Positions 34,234-44,061 of a stretch of 64,000 nucleotides of DNA are shown here, in pieces (within the stretch, counting starts at the first letter, position 1; each line of letters starts with the position of its first letter). The stretch is from Devosia sp. (lineage in GTDB: Bacteria > Pseudomonadota > Alphaproteobacteria > Rhizobiales > Devosiaceae). The stretch is from the NCBI RefSeq assembly GCF_014860165.1, contig NZ_JACZKG010000043.1, positions 154,330-218,329 of the forward strand. Reading direction: 5' to 3'. Under the pieces are notes generated by a model. It searched no databases and was not told where the DNA came from. It saw only the letters and a program-made list of their open reading frames with translations. The translations under genes were made by a program, and so were the position numbers.

Positions 34234-36539
34234 ATGCCAATGCCTAAAGCCGCCCTGACCCCGAGGATGATCTCCGATTTCTGCCGCCTTCGCCTGGCGA
34301 AAGTCCTCGAGGAAAGCGAACGGGTAGCGGTGTGCCGGTACCTCACCGATCTCCTAGAGCTACTCGCCTTCCCGCCCTATCGCGGCCGATGGATCGACTG
34401 GGCGCAGGTGGCCATCGCTGCCGGAGTTGGGAAAGAAAGGCTCCAGGCTGCCCGTCATCAGCTCCAGCCGGTCTTTGATGCCTTATCGCGTGCCATCGCT
34501 ATGCAGGACGTCGCTCCGCCTCTTCGGACACCACCGGAAGATATCCTGAGGGCAGAGACCTCCAAAGCGCGATCGGGACGGCGCGCCCTGCCCTTAGCCG
34601 CCGGAGCTAAGCCGGCGCCAAGGAAGCGAGGCCCGAAGCCGAAGGTCATTGTTGAATTCCCGGAGCCGCTGTGGACCGAATGGGAGGAGCCGGAGACCCT
34701 GTCCGAGGCCCTGATCCTGCACATGCAGCGCCACGGCGACACGGTCCGGCATCTGTTCCTGGCTTTGCACAGCAACGGCAACGCTAGCGACCAGCGAACC
34801 CTGATGAAGTGGTGCACTGGCCAGTTGATGCCGCGCACGGTTCAGAGCCTAGCCGTCCTGGCAAAGATCGAACGCCGCTATAGACTCCCCGTGGGCTACT
34901 TCAAATCAAAGATGCCGAACCGAGGCCGGGCGACATACGGCCATGGTCTCGAGGGAATTTCCGCACATGAGCGGCGGCGCTTGGCGTGGCACCTACCCGA
35001 CGACTTCCTCAGCCGATCGAAAGGGGAGCAAGAAGAAATCCTGACCTGGGTGCGCCGCGTCATCATCACCGGATCGACGGATTACCGCCGCTACCAGGCC
35101 GAGGCCATGAAGCAGAAATATGCCGTGCGATTTTCCGCCTTTCTCGGGCGTAAGCGCAAGGCGGTCATCGCCAACGACAATCTGGATATCAACCATAACG
35201 ACCTCGATGCCGAACTAGTGTCTGCGGTAGTAGATGCGCCGGCGGCGCTCGATCAGGAAATGCACGAGCTCCTGCGCTTCAAGACGGCGACCCTGACCGC
35301 GTTTGGTTTCCAGCGTAACGGCGTCTGGAACGAGGAGACGGCGTCGCAGAAGGTCGAGCACCTCAGCCTTATGTTCGGTTCGTTAGCCTCCGATCCCCGA
35401 AGCACGGTCAAGGGCTGCGGCGTACCGTTGGATAGCTTGTGCTTTGCCATGTTAGTGTTCCCAGCCGTATGGGACTGGTACCTGCAAGGCGCGAGCGCCG
35501 GCGGGGATTCTACACCAAATGGGAAGTGGACATGCTCAGCGTGGTCCTGGGCATGACCCGAGCTGACACGGGATGGATACGGCAGACGCCGGCTCTGGCC
35601 GATCGCCTCAAACCTATCCCGGGCTTGATATCCGACCATGACATCGAGGTTGTCCGACAGGACTGGGACGCTGCCTGCGAGAATTTCCACAAGCATGCCC
35701 GGCACCGGATCAAGGAAATCCAGCGCGTAGCGCGCATCCACCGCGACCCCTTCGAGCCAATTCTGCCGGTGCTTGAGTCCGATAGCCCGGTGGGAGAATA
35801 CCGAAAGATCACCGAGGAGATCGTGCGCCTGATGCCGGACGAGCGTCGCTTTCCGCGTGCGGCCGCAGAGGCCGTCAGGTCGTTTCTGCTGCTTCGCCTC
35901 GGCATGCATCTCGGGCTGCGTCAGCGTAACCTGCGGGAACTCCTGGTATGTCCGCGTGGACGGATGCCGACGTCGGAGCGTCACCTCGAGGAGAAAAAGC
36001 GCGGCGAGCTGCGGTGGAGCGATCGCGAGCAAGGTTGGGAAGTCTTGATTCCGGCTGTCGCCTTCAAGAACTCGACCTCCTCCTTCTTCGGGTCGAAGCC
36101 TTTCCGGCTGGTGCTGCCTGACCTGGCCGGGCTCTACGACATGATAGAGGCGTACCTCGACCGGCACCGGGCCCGCCTGCTCGGCGAGGCCGTTGATCCC
36201 GGCACGTTCTTCGTGAAGTCGGTCAAGCGGACGAGCGCCGATGCGGCCTATAACCAGAACACGTTCTACGAAGCCTGGCGCTTGACTATCCAGCGCTATG
36301 GCATCTTCAATCCCTACACTCGGCGCGGCGCTATTCGGGGCTTGCTGCCGCATGGCCCGCACAATGTTCGCGATGTACTGGCGACCCACATCCTAAAGCA
36401 GACCGGTTCATATGAACAGGCCAGCTACGCAATCCAAGACACGCCGGACATGGTCGCCAAGCACTACGGGCGCTTCTTGCCTCAGGATAAAGCTGCAATC
36501 GCGGCGAGAATCCTCAATCGGGTTTGGGAAGCAGCGTGA
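34234..36539 (+). pseudogene. Large recombinase-like gene split by a one-base frameshift
   Basis: Two overlapping frames encode one long protein of about 768 residues. The first part ends in WDWYLQ and loses frame at about 35486; reading resumes as WRERRRGFYTKWE if one T is restored between 35486 and 35487. The C-terminal part has tyrosine-recombinase residues: Arg in LGLRQRNLREL, HNVRD, and KHYGRFLP with the Tyr. The N-terminal 400 residues are of an uncharacterised type seen in island-borne integrases. Either a true mutation or a sequencing error. Confidence 0.75.
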
Positions 36540-36759
36540 CGAGAGGCATCTGAGGGGAGCCAATGGTCCGCTTCGCGCCCCATTTCGGCCGTTGACGCCG
36601 CGTTCGCACGCTCCCGAAAGCTGCCGTGCGAATTAGGTCGTCATAATGGTGATGACTACGGGTGGGAACACTCGCGCGGCTCGCATTCGACAGCAGTGGC
36701 GGGAACCGGCAACTGGCACACGGGTCCGGTAACGCGACACCGCGTTGGTCTTCGTGATG

Positions 36760-37542
36760 CTAGTTAATTTCCGAGAGAAATTTGCGGGCGCGATCAGTCT
36801 TGGGATTGTCGAGGAATTCCCGGGCGTCGCCATCCTCGATGGCCCGCCCCTGGTCCATGAAGATGATGCGATTACCCACCGAGCGGGCGAAGCCCAGTTC
36901 ATGAGTCACGACGATCATCGTCATACCTTCGGCGGCAAGATCCTGCATCACCGAAAGCACGCTGCCGCGCAACTCGGGGTCGAGAGCCGAAGTCGGCTCA
37001 TCGAACAGCATTGCAATCGGCTTTGTCGCGATGGCTCGAGCAATGGCGACGCGTTGTTTCTGCCCGCCCGACAATTGGCTGGGATAGTTGTCAACTTTGT
37101 CTGCGAGACCCACTCGGGCGAGCTCTGCTTCCGCTATCGCGCCCGCCTGGTCCTTAGCCATGCCCTGGCTATGGACCAACCCGCACATGACGTTTTCGCG
37201 CGCGGTTAGATGGGGGAAAAGATTGAAGTGCTGGAAGACCATCCCGACCTGCCGCCGCAGGGACAGTAGCGTACGCGCCTGGGGACGATCCCCATTTCTG
37301 CCGGCACTGGCCTGCCAGGTGACATTGCCGACCTGAACGGTGCCTTCGTTCGGAATGTTGAGGAGATTCACGCAGCGCAGCAGCGTACTCTTGCCCGATC
37401 CGCTGGGACCAAGCAGAACGACGACTTCACCCTTCTCAACCTTGAGCGAAACGTTGTCCAATCCCTTATGGACAGCCACACCGCGGGAGGGGAAAACTTT
37501 GCTCACTGACTTGAGCGAGACGATGGGGCCGGGTGTGTCCAC
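36760..37542 (-). CDS. ABC transporter ATPase, polar amino acid type (GlnQ/HisP-like)
   Basis: A 260-residue ATPase energising import. Walker A GPSGSGKSTLLR, Q-loop, signature LSGGQKQRVAIARA, Walker B AMLFDEPTSALD and the switch His in VVTHELGF are all present. It starts at GTG 37542. It forms one unit with the binding protein upstream and matches the two permeases further up. The substrate is not readable; the catabolic genes nearby suggest an amino acid or related carboxylate. Confidence 0.94.
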   Translation of the reverse strand: MDTPGPIVSLKSVSKVFPSRGVAVHKGLDNVSLKVEKGEVVVLLGPSGSGKSTLLRCVNLLNIPNEGTVQVGNVTWQASAGRNGDRPQARTLLSLRRQVGMVFQHFNLFPHLTARENVMCGLVHSQGMAKDQAGAIAEAELARVGLADKVDNYPSQLSGGQKQRVAIARAIATKPIAMLFDEPTSALDPELRGSVLSVMQDLAAEGMTMIVVTHELGFARSVGNRIIFMDQGRAIEDGDAREFLDNPKTDRARKFLSEIN

Positions 37543-37607
37543 GATGCAAACCTTTCGATCGGCGTTTGTGCGAGGCCCGGGACCGTGCGGAACCGGGCCT
37601 CAAGAGA

Positions 37608-38516
37608 TTAGGCCGTGTAGGTGATCGGCGCGCCGCCGGGGCCAACAGCCATGTAGGGAAGGCCCGCCGCAATTGCGTCCGCACCGATATGCTTGCGGAA
37701 GAGCGAGTTCAACTCTCCACCCGCAGCGTTGTGCAGCAGCCAGGTGGTTACATAGTGGTACAGTTTGATGTCACCAGCAGGCAGGAAATAGGTGTTGTGA
37801 TCGACGTAGGCCGGTGCATCGTTAAGCAAGGCGATGTCGACCCCCTGCTTCTTGGAGTTGACGATCGTGAACAGTGACTGAAGCGTCGCGTTCGCGCGGC
37901 CAGTCATGACTTCTCCGAGGGCCGCCGCCTGGTCCGGAAACACGGCCAGTTGCGCATTCGGATAGAGCGACTTGATCTTGGCTTCCTGGGAACTGCCCTG
38001 CAGCGTGGCGAACTTGAACTCAGGGGTATTCATCTGTTCCTGGGTCACTGCTGCCGTGCCGCCCTTGGACACGACATAGACCGGCTGGAACGCGCCGGCG
38101 CATCCGGCAAACCAGCCCCGCAGCGCCCGCGACGGGAGGATGGTTCCCATGGTCATGAGATCGACGCGACCCGTCTCCACTGCGGGAAACATCTGGCCGA
38201 AGTCCATGTCGACGAATTCGACTTCAAGATCCGGGGTGATGTCGCCGAGCATGCGACGCATGACCTCGATCTCGTAACCGTCGGGCTTGCCGTCGGCGTT
38301 CAGGAACATGTTGGGCGGGTACTTGAGGCTGGCGCCCACCATCAGCTTCTTGGTGCGGACGGCCTTGTCCAGGATCGATTCACCCTCGGCGGCCTGCGCG
38401 ACCGATGGCGTGGTGGCTGCGCCCATCAAGAGCGCCGCTGCTCCTCCAGCAAGCAGCCCTCCAGTCAAAACGTTGCGACGCGTAGTGGCCTGTTTATCTG
38501 CGTGATTGTCCGTCAT
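37608..38516 (-). CDS. ABC substrate-binding protein, family 3 (Tat-exported)
   Basis: A 302-residue periplasmic receptor. The N-terminus has a twin-arginine signal (TTRRNVLTGGLLAGGAAALL) cut near SVAQA. The SBP_bac_3 fold follows: LMVGASLKYPPNMFLNADGK, DGYEIEVMRRMLGD, MFPAVETGRVDLMTMGTI, and GEVMTGRANATLQS. It lacks the strict Asp/Arg pattern of lysine-arginine or glutamine receptors as far as I can tell, so the ligand is open. An operator-like site lies 30-50 bases upstream of its start. Confidence 0.92.
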   Translation of the reverse strand: MTDNHADKQATTRRNVLTGGLLAGGAAALLMGAATTPSVAQAAEGESILDKAVRTKKLMVGASLKYPPNMFLNADGKPDGYEIEVMRRMLGDITPDLEVEFVDMDFGQMFPAVETGRVDLMTMGTILPSRALRGWFAGCAGAFQPVYVVSKGGTAAVTQEQMNTPEFKFATLQGSSQEAKIKSLYPNAQLAVFPDQAAALGEVMTGRANATLQSLFTIVNSKKQGVDIALLNDAPAYVDHNTYFLPAGDIKLYHYVTTWLLHNAAGGELNSLFRKHIGADAIAAGLPYMAVGPGGAPITYTA

Positions 38517-38540
38517 TCACTTTCTCCCATCAGGAATTCC

Positions 38541-38568
38541 GAAGTCATATACTAAATCATATGCGATC
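38541..38568 (-). promoter_or_regulatory. Operator-like motif upstream of the binding-protein gene
   Basis: TCATAT-ACTAAAT-CATATG (38545-38563) is an interrupted palindrome, followed by CGATC. The 15-base word AAATCATATGCGATC (38554-38568) recurs exactly at 40864-40878, upstream of the permease genes. It is probably the site of the GntR-family regulator encoded between them. Confidence 0.6.
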
Positions 38569-38711
38569 CACGTCGGCCTGCTTCCGGATTTCGCTTGGTT
38601 CACAAGCCCACCCCTGACCCGAAAGCTACGCCGCGTGCGTTTGCATATCAAACTATGTTCCGTATATTAACGAAAGTCAACTGAGCTTGTCGGAGGCCGA
38701 CAGCCGGTTTT

Positions 38712-39416
38712 CTAGTTCCCGGAGATCGATTTCAAGGTGTCACGAGCCAGCTTCACGATGTGGTGGCGCGAATGGAGTTCTATCTCGTTGGCCGAGCGCC
38801 CCTGCTCGAACGCCTCGATGATCCACTGATGGCTTTCAAGCGCCGCACGACCGCTTTCGGGCCCAAGTGTATGCAGGATGGCGGCAGCGGTCCTGGGGAA
38901 TACAAAGCGGCTGATGGTCGCCAGCCGTTTGCGGATCTCGACGATCTGATCGGCTAGGATCTGGTTACCGCACCGGGCATTGATCGTGCTGTGGAACGCG
39001 TCGTTGCCGGAAGTCCAACGGGCAAAGTCGAGCTTCACTAAGGCATCTTCCATCTCGTGGTTGATCTGACGAAGCCTAGCGATATCTTCGGCCTGGATAT
39101 TCACGGCGGCGGCGCCGGTAACATACCCCTCCAACAGTGCCAGCAGCTCCATCAAATGGGACCATAAGGCGGGATCCGCCGCGGCCACTTCGGCGCCGGA
39201 GTTAGTACTGAAAGTCACGAGGCCCTCGGCCTCAAGACGCCGAACAGCCTCGCGCACAGGGACCTGGCTCATCTCTAGATCGCGTGCCAGGGAATCCAGA
39301 ACCAGTCGCTGTCGGGGCGCAAACAGTCCCTGGTCGATCCGTAACTTGATGTACTCGTATGCCCGTTGCTGTTTGCTTGGACTGGGAGCGGTACTGACTG
39401 GCTGGGTCACTGTCAT
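38712..39416 (-). CDS. GntR-family (FCD) transcriptional regulator
   Basis: A 234-residue regulator. Winged helix at residues about 15-80 (MSQVPVREAVRRLEAEGLVT). The C-terminal FCD domain has the metal-binding pattern Asp/His in GNDAFHSTIN, His in LESHQWIIEA and His in ELHSRHHIVK. FCD regulators sense carboxylates, often the substrate or an intermediate of the pathway they control. It lies inside the transporter operon between permeases and binding protein, which suggests it controls this cluster. Confidence 0.93.
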   Translation of the reverse strand: MTVTQPVSTAPSPSKQQRAYEYIKLRIDQGLFAPRQRLVLDSLARDLEMSQVPVREAVRRLEAEGLVTFSTNSGAEVAAADPALWSHLMELLALLEGYVTGAAAVNIQAEDIARLRQINHEMEDALVKLDFARWTSGNDAFHSTINARCGNQILADQIVEIRKRLATISRFVFPRTAAAILHTLGPESGRAALESHQWIIEAFEQGRSANEIELHSRHHIVKLARDTLKSISGN

Positions 39417-39489
39417 GGCATTTCTATGAGCGGGATATGCGGCGGGATACGCAAATGTGTGTCACATCGCAACATTCGCGTCTCGACAC

Positions 39490-40146
39490 CTACTGTCCCC
39501 GGTTGAGCCTGCGCTCCAGGAGCAGAGACAATCTCGAAAGGACGAAAACGATGGTGATGAAAATCAAGGCGACCACAGTCAGATACTCGAACTGCTTGTA
39601 GGTGATGGCCGCCTGGGCATTGGCTACATAGAGGATATCCTTGACGCCAATGATACCAACGATCGAAGAGTCCTTGAGTATGACGATGAACTGGTTGAGC
39701 AGTGACGGCATCGCCACACGCAATGCCTGCGGCCAGATGATCACATAATTGGTCTTGAAGCTGCCCATGCCGATGGATGCCGCTGCTTCCCACTGGCCCT
39801 TGTCGACTGAAAGCAGCGCCCCCCGATAGATTTCCGCGACATAGGCGCTGTTCAGGAGGGTCAGCGAAATGATTGCCGCGGTGACGGCGTCCATATTCCA
39901 GCCGGTCAGCCCGGAAATCGCAAAGAACACCAGCAAGATGTAGACATAGGGTGAGAGCGAACGGAAGACCTGCACGTACGCGAAACCGACTGCCCGCAGT
40001 AAGGCGGATTCGCTGCGCCATAGCTGCACGACACCAAGCCCGATGATCATCGCGCCCAGCAGCGACACGACCGAAATGAGAAACGTGTATCGCAGGCCGG
40101 CCAGCATTGCCGGGATGAAGGGCAGTACGGATTCCCAGGAATTCAT
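39490..40146 (-). CDS. ABC transporter permease, polar amino acid type
   Basis: A 218-residue inner-membrane permease with about five helices and the HisMQ/GlnP-family EAA loop EAAASIGMGSFKTNYVIIWP. The start MNSWESVLPFIPAMLAGLRY is typical. It lies 10 bases after the other permease, so the two form the heterodimeric pore. GAGG precedes ATG 40146. Confidence 0.93.
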   Translation of the reverse strand: MNSWESVLPFIPAMLAGLRYTFLISVVSLLGAMIIGLGVVQLWRSESALLRAVGFAYVQVFRSLSPYVYILLVFFAISGLTGWNMDAVTAAIISLTLLNSAYVAEIYRGALLSVDKGQWEAAASIGMGSFKTNYVIIWPQALRVAMPSLLNQFIVILKDSSIVGIIGVKDILYVANAQAAITYKQFEYLTVVALIFITIVFVLSRLSLLLERRLNRGQ

Positions 40147-40156
40147 CGATCCAGCC

Positions 40157-40816
40157 TCATGGTATCGCCAGGCGGCGTTCGACGGCCGCGGTCAGCAGTG
40201 ACAAGGTAACGACAGTGGCGATCAGCATGACCCCTACGGTGATGTATGCCTCGAACGGTCGATAGTGGTTGAGGCTCAGGTCCTGCGCCTGGAAAACCAG
40301 TTCCGGAACCGCGACGACGGCGGCATAGGTTGCGGCCTTGAAGCAGATGACAAAAATGTTCAGCAGGGGCGGAATGGTCGTACGGATGACCTGCGGAAGT
40401 AGGATGTGCCGGTTGATCGCAAAGCCCGTCATGCCCAGCGCCTTGCCGGCTTCAGCTTGGCCTAAGTCCAGGGCACCATAGCCACTTCTGAACACTTCGG
40501 CGCAGAATGCCGAGCTCATGATGGCAATCGCGGTGATGATCGCCTGTTGCCCTGACAGCGCCAGGCCGAACTTGGACGCAAGCCCAAAATACAGCCAGAG
40601 CAGCAACAGGTACATCGGCATCCCGCGCACGATCTGGACGTAGACATAGGCAAGCCAGCGTACGGCACGCCAGGGGCTTGCAGATGCCAGATAGCAAACG
40701 AACCCGATGGCGCAGCCGCAGATGAATCCAAACGTGGCGAAGTAGAAGTCATAGCCGAGGCCGGCCAGCAGCTTGGGCCATGCCGCGAAGACGAGGGTAA
40801 AATCCAGTGCGCCCAT
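40157..40816 (-). CDS. ABC transporter permease, polar amino acid type
   Basis: A 219-residue permease paired with the one at 39490-40146. EAA loop EAGKALGMTGFAINRHILLP; early GLGYDFYFATFGFICGCAIG and RGMPMYLLLLWLYFG. ATG 40816 gives the family-like N-terminus MGALDFTLVFAAWPKLL; an ATG four codons upstream is possible. It is first in the leftward transporter unit, with an operator-like site about 48 bases upstream. Confidence 0.92.
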   Translation of the reverse strand: MGALDFTLVFAAWPKLLAGLGYDFYFATFGFICGCAIGFVCYLASASPWRAVRWLAYVYVQIVRGMPMYLLLLWLYFGLASKFGLALSGQQAIITAIAIMSSAFCAEVFRSGYGALDLGQAEAGKALGMTGFAINRHILLPQVIRTTIPPLLNIFVICFKAATYAAVVAVPELVFQAQDLSLNHYRPFEAYITVGVMLIATVVTLSLLTAAVERRLAIP

Positions 40817-40856
40817 GAGGGACCTCATCAACACCGCCAAAACGCATTGGCTTGTA

Positions 40857-40878
40857 ATATATGAAATCATATGCGATC
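40857..40878 (-). promoter_or_regulatory. Second copy of the operator-like motif, divergent promoter region
   Basis: ATATATGAAATCATATGCGATC contains the same 15-base word (40864-40878) as at 38554-38568, in the same orientation and at a similar distance (48 against 38 bases) from a minus-strand start. It lies between the permease gene and the divergent SDR gene, so it could control both. Confidence 0.6.
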
Positions 40879-40941
40879 TGTTTGTGCAAGGGCGGAGTGC
40901 GTTCTGAGGGCGTCCGGCCATCTATCCCACAGGGGCGATGA

Positions 40942-41703
40942 ATGAGATTTCACGACAAGATCGTATTGCTGACCGGCGCCGCCACGGGTCTGGGGCGCGC
41001 CACCAGCGAACTTTTGGCGTCCGAAGGCGCACGTCTTTTTCTTGTCGATCGAGCGGCAGAGGCGCTGCAAAGCCTTGTCGCGTCACTGTCGGCCAGTGGA
41101 TGCCAAGCCCAGGGTATCGTTGGTGATGCATCGCATCAGGACACCGTGGACGCCGCCGTGGCCGCCGCCATGAGGCCGACGGGTCGAATTGATATCCTTA
41201 TCAACAATGCGGGCATCAACCCGACCGGCACTGTCGTCGATACCGACGCAGCGCAGTGGGCGTCTACCATCGACGTCAACCTGAAATCCGCCTACCTGTT
41301 CAGCCACTCGGTCATTCCTCTCATGGTCAAGCAAGGTGGCGGCGTAATCGTCAACACGGCCTCGATCGCTGGCCAACGAGCCTCCACCGCGGAAGCCGCT
41401 TACGCTGTCTCCAAGGCTGCCATAATCATGCTCAGCCGAACAACGGCGCGGGATTTTGCCGGCCAGGGGATCCGCTGCAACGCGCTTTGCCCGGGTGTCC
41501 TCGAAACTGTTATGGCCGATCGCCGGACGCGAATGAGTGCTGACGATGTCGCCAAACGTTCCGCAAAAGCCGCCGCACTCGTGCCCATGGGGCGCCTTGG
41601 ACGCTATGATGAAGTGGCAAAGTGTCTCGCATTTCTGGCCAGCGACGACGCCAGCTACGTCAATGGCGCGCAGCTCACCGTCGATGGGGCGCTGACCGCC
41701 TGA
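40942..41703 (+). CDS. SDR family oxidoreductase
   Basis: A 253-residue short-chain dehydrogenase with TGAATGLGRA (residues 10-19), NNAG (about 87-90) and the YAVSKAA catalytic motif (near 154). The start MRFHDKIVLLTG is in register. It is divergent from the transporter and ends 6 bases from the convergent flavoprotein gene. Probably oxidises a hydroxyl group of the imported compound; substrate unknown. Confidence 0.9.
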   Translation: MRFHDKIVLLTGAATGLGRATSELLASEGARLFLVDRAAEALQSLVASLSASGCQAQGIVGDASHQDTVDAAVAAAMRPTGRIDILINNAGINPTGTVVDTDAAQWASTIDVNLKSAYLFSHSVIPLMVKQGGGVIVNTASIAGQRASTAEAAYAVSKAAIIMLSRTTARDFAGQGIRCNALCPGVLETVMADRRTRMSADDVAKRSAKAAALVPMGRLGRYDEVAKCLAFLASDDASYVNGAQLTVDGALTA

Positions 41704-41709
41704 ACGGCT

Positions 41710-43308
41710 CTAGTCCTCCGCGGAGGAAGCGATGGCTCGTCCGCATCTGTAGGCGGCGGTCAAAATCGGGCCAAGCGATCCCCCATGCCCAGGGTAGCCA
41801 GGGCCCATAATGCTCGCAGCGACGTTGCCGCATGCATAAAGACCGGCGATAGATTGCTCGGCGCCGCTCATCACGCGCCCGTCGCGATCGGTGACAAGGC
41901 CGCCCTTGGTGCCGTTGCTACCAGCAACGATGCGAATGGCGTGGAACGGCGGCATAAGCAACGCACCCAGGCAGGGATTCAGCGTCTGCGCGGCGGGGTC
42001 ACCATAGTACAGTCCATGTACGTCACCGCCGCGGCCGAAATCGTCATCGCGACCCACGCTGGCCATGCGGTTGAAGTTGTCGACTGTGGCCGCAAGTTGA
42101 GCCCCCTCGAGCCCGATGGCTTCTGCGAGGCCAGAAATGGTGTCGGACGATGCCATCCATGGCGGCGGATTTTCAGTGATTGGCGAACCCGAAATGGGAT
42201 AGCGTCGCCGGAAACGCTCATCGACGATCAGCCACGGCGCCAGATTTGGATACGACCAGCTCGCTACGTCGAAGTTCAGCATTGCCTTGCCGAGATCATT
42301 GTAGGAGCTGGCTTCGTTCACGAAGCGCCGGGCCTCCGCATTGACCAGAATTGACCCGGGAAGCGCCAGTTCGCGCACGATGTTCCGGGTGAATACCATG
42401 CCATCGTATTCCTGGCCGGGTATCTGCACGGCAGCGGTCCACCAGGCTTCCGACATATTGTCTACGGCAGCCCCGGCCCTGATGCCCATAAGGAGCCCAT
42501 CGCCTTCGTTACCCGGCGGCGTGGTGGGAAAGATCTCGGCAGCGGGCAGATGAGCCTGGACCAGAGCCGCGTTCCACTCGAAACCGCCACTGGCGATGAC
42601 CACGGCCTTGGTAGCGCCGAACTGACGACCGTCATCTGACGCCACACCCGTGCAGCGCCCGTTTGACAGGGTGAGTTCGGTGATGCGCACGCCTAAAGCG
42701 AAGTGGACTTTGTGGTCGAGGCAGGCCTCCACCAGGCCGGCGACCAATGCGGCACCCTGAGTGCGAACGCCGCGCTGGAGACGCGCTTCCACCTCCAGCA
42801 CATCGACGCCGGTTCGACTTTCCTTGGAGGTCACCGGGCCGCGCGTAGTCGAGTAGCGAAGTTGTCTCAGATGCTCGCCGAGCGCAGAGGTTTCGAAGGG
42901 AAGCGGCTCGATAGAGCGACCCTCCCGCGCGCCTTGCCACGATGGGTGGTAGTCGGGCCGTTCGACCCGAAACAGCTCTAATCGGGTGCAATCAAGCAGG
43001 AACTGCACCATTTCGGGCCCGGTATCGACGAAACTCGCCAGCAGCTGCTCATCGACCCTGCCGAGCGTAAGCCTGCGCAGGTAATCCATGGCATCTGACA
43101 TGCAGTCCTTGTCCATCAGCGGATGCGCGGGAATCCACATTCCACCGCCGGAAATCGCGGTTGTGCCGCCCAAGAGCTGGGTTCTCTCCAGAACATGAAC
43201 GCGAAGCCCGCTGCTGGCGGCGACAAGCGCCGTCATCAGGGCCGCCCCACCGGAGCCGACAACGACCACGTGCGAAACCCTGCTGGTCATGGCATCGAGG
43301 ATGGGCAC
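41710..43308 (-). CDS. FAD-dependent desaturase of the 3-ketosteroid dehydrogenase / fumarate reductase family
   Basis: A 532-residue flavoprotein. N-terminal dinucleotide fold VVVGSGGAALMTALVAASSG, then ERTQLLGGTTAISGGGMWIP; the C-terminal FAD-binding block MGPGYPGHGGSLGPILTAAY is typical of KstD-like enzymes that insert double bonds next to a ring ketone. GTG 43308 is chosen because AAGGAGG lies 7 bases upstream. It opens into the dioxygenase genes upstream, so aromatisation of an alicyclic ring before cleavage is conceivable, an inference only. Confidence 0.88.
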   Translation of the reverse strand: MPILDAMTSRVSHVVVVGSGGAALMTALVAASSGLRVHVLERTQLLGGTTAISGGGMWIPAHPLMDKDCMSDAMDYLRRLTLGRVDEQLLASFVDTGPEMVQFLLDCTRLELFRVERPDYHPSWQGAREGRSIEPLPFETSALGEHLRQLRYSTTRGPVTSKESRTGVDVLEVEARLQRGVRTQGAALVAGLVEACLDHKVHFALGVRITELTLSNGRCTGVASDDGRQFGATKAVVIASGGFEWNAALVQAHLPAAEIFPTTPPGNEGDGLLMGIRAGAAVDNMSEAWWTAAVQIPGQEYDGMVFTRNIVRELALPGSILVNAEARRFVNEASSYNDLGKAMLNFDVASWSYPNLAPWLIVDERFRRRYPISGSPITENPPPWMASSDTISGLAEAIGLEGAQLAATVDNFNRMASVGRDDDFGRGGDVHGLYYGDPAAQTLNPCLGALLMPPFHAIRIVAGSNGTKGGLVTDRDGRVMSGAEQSIAGLYACGNVAASIMGPGYPGHGGSLGPILTAAYRCGRAIASSAED

Positions 43309-43373
43309 CGACAGCCTCCTTCAGGCCCGATCAGGCCGAGGTTCAGGAATTATGCGACCGCCACACCCAGCAA

Positions 43374-44051
43374 TCAGAGGTCGTTCTCGAAGAAGGTCGC
43401 GTTTCGGCCACCGACGACGATGTCGAAGCGATACCCGGCCGCGAGATCGGGCTGACCAGCGTCATATTCGCCCGCTACGTTATGCTTGAATGCATCGCCC
43501 ATGAGGATCCGCATCGGGTCACCGTCATTATGGGGGTCGTTTGCAAAATACATCTGCGTGACCAGTCGTGAGCTGCCGCCGCGCACCGACATGTGGATAT
43601 GCTTGGGTCTCCAGCGGCCGATATCCGGCCGGGCCAGATATGCGCCAGGGCGGATTGTCAGGAAGCGGTATTTGCCGTCCTGATCGGTCAGCACCCGCCC
43701 CAGGCCAAGAAAATTGGGATCGAGCGGCAGACCCGATGCGTCCTCTTTGTGGGTATAGCGGCCAAAGGTGTTGGCGTTCCAGATTTCCAGCAGCACGCCA
43801 CGCAGGGGTCGGCCGAACTCGTCGGTCAATTGCCCGGAAACTTCTATGGCCTCGCCAGCGGCGCGTGGCAGATCTGCCGCCAATCGGGTCATATCAGCTT
43901 CTGCAGACAGCAGGGCCGGCTGGACCCGGGAATACGGCACGAAGGATTCGCGAGCACCTTCCGGGATGAGCTGCAGCGGTTGCCGCGGTGTGCGCTCACG
44001 GGAGGTATTGTCGGTTGGTCCGATTGACAGCAGTCGTCCTAAACCAGTCAT
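43374..44051 (-). CDS. Intradiol ring-cleavage dioxygenase, PcaH-like (catalytic) subunit
   Basis: A 225-residue non-heme iron(III) dioxygenase. All four iron ligands of protocatechuate 3,4-dioxygenase beta are readable: Tyr in FGRYTHKED, Tyr in RPGAYLARP, and the two His in RPKHIHM. LDPNFLGLGRVLTDQDGKY matches PcaH closely. The family cleaves a catechol between the hydroxyls to a cis,cis-muconate. It pairs with the PcaG-like gene 10 bases upstream. Substrate may be protocatechuate or a relative. Confidence 0.9.
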   Translation of the reverse strand: MTGLGRLLSIGPTDNTSRERTPRQPLQLIPEGARESFVPYSRVQPALLSAEADMTRLAADLPRAAGEAIEVSGQLTDEFGRPLRGVLLEIWNANTFGRYTHKEDASGLPLDPNFLGLGRVLTDQDGKYRFLTIRPGAYLARPDIGRWRPKHIHMSVRGGSSRLVTQMYFANDPHNDGDPMRILMGDAFKHNVAGEYDAGQPDLAAGYRFDIVVGGRNATFFENDL

Positions 44052-44061
44052 TACAATGCCC

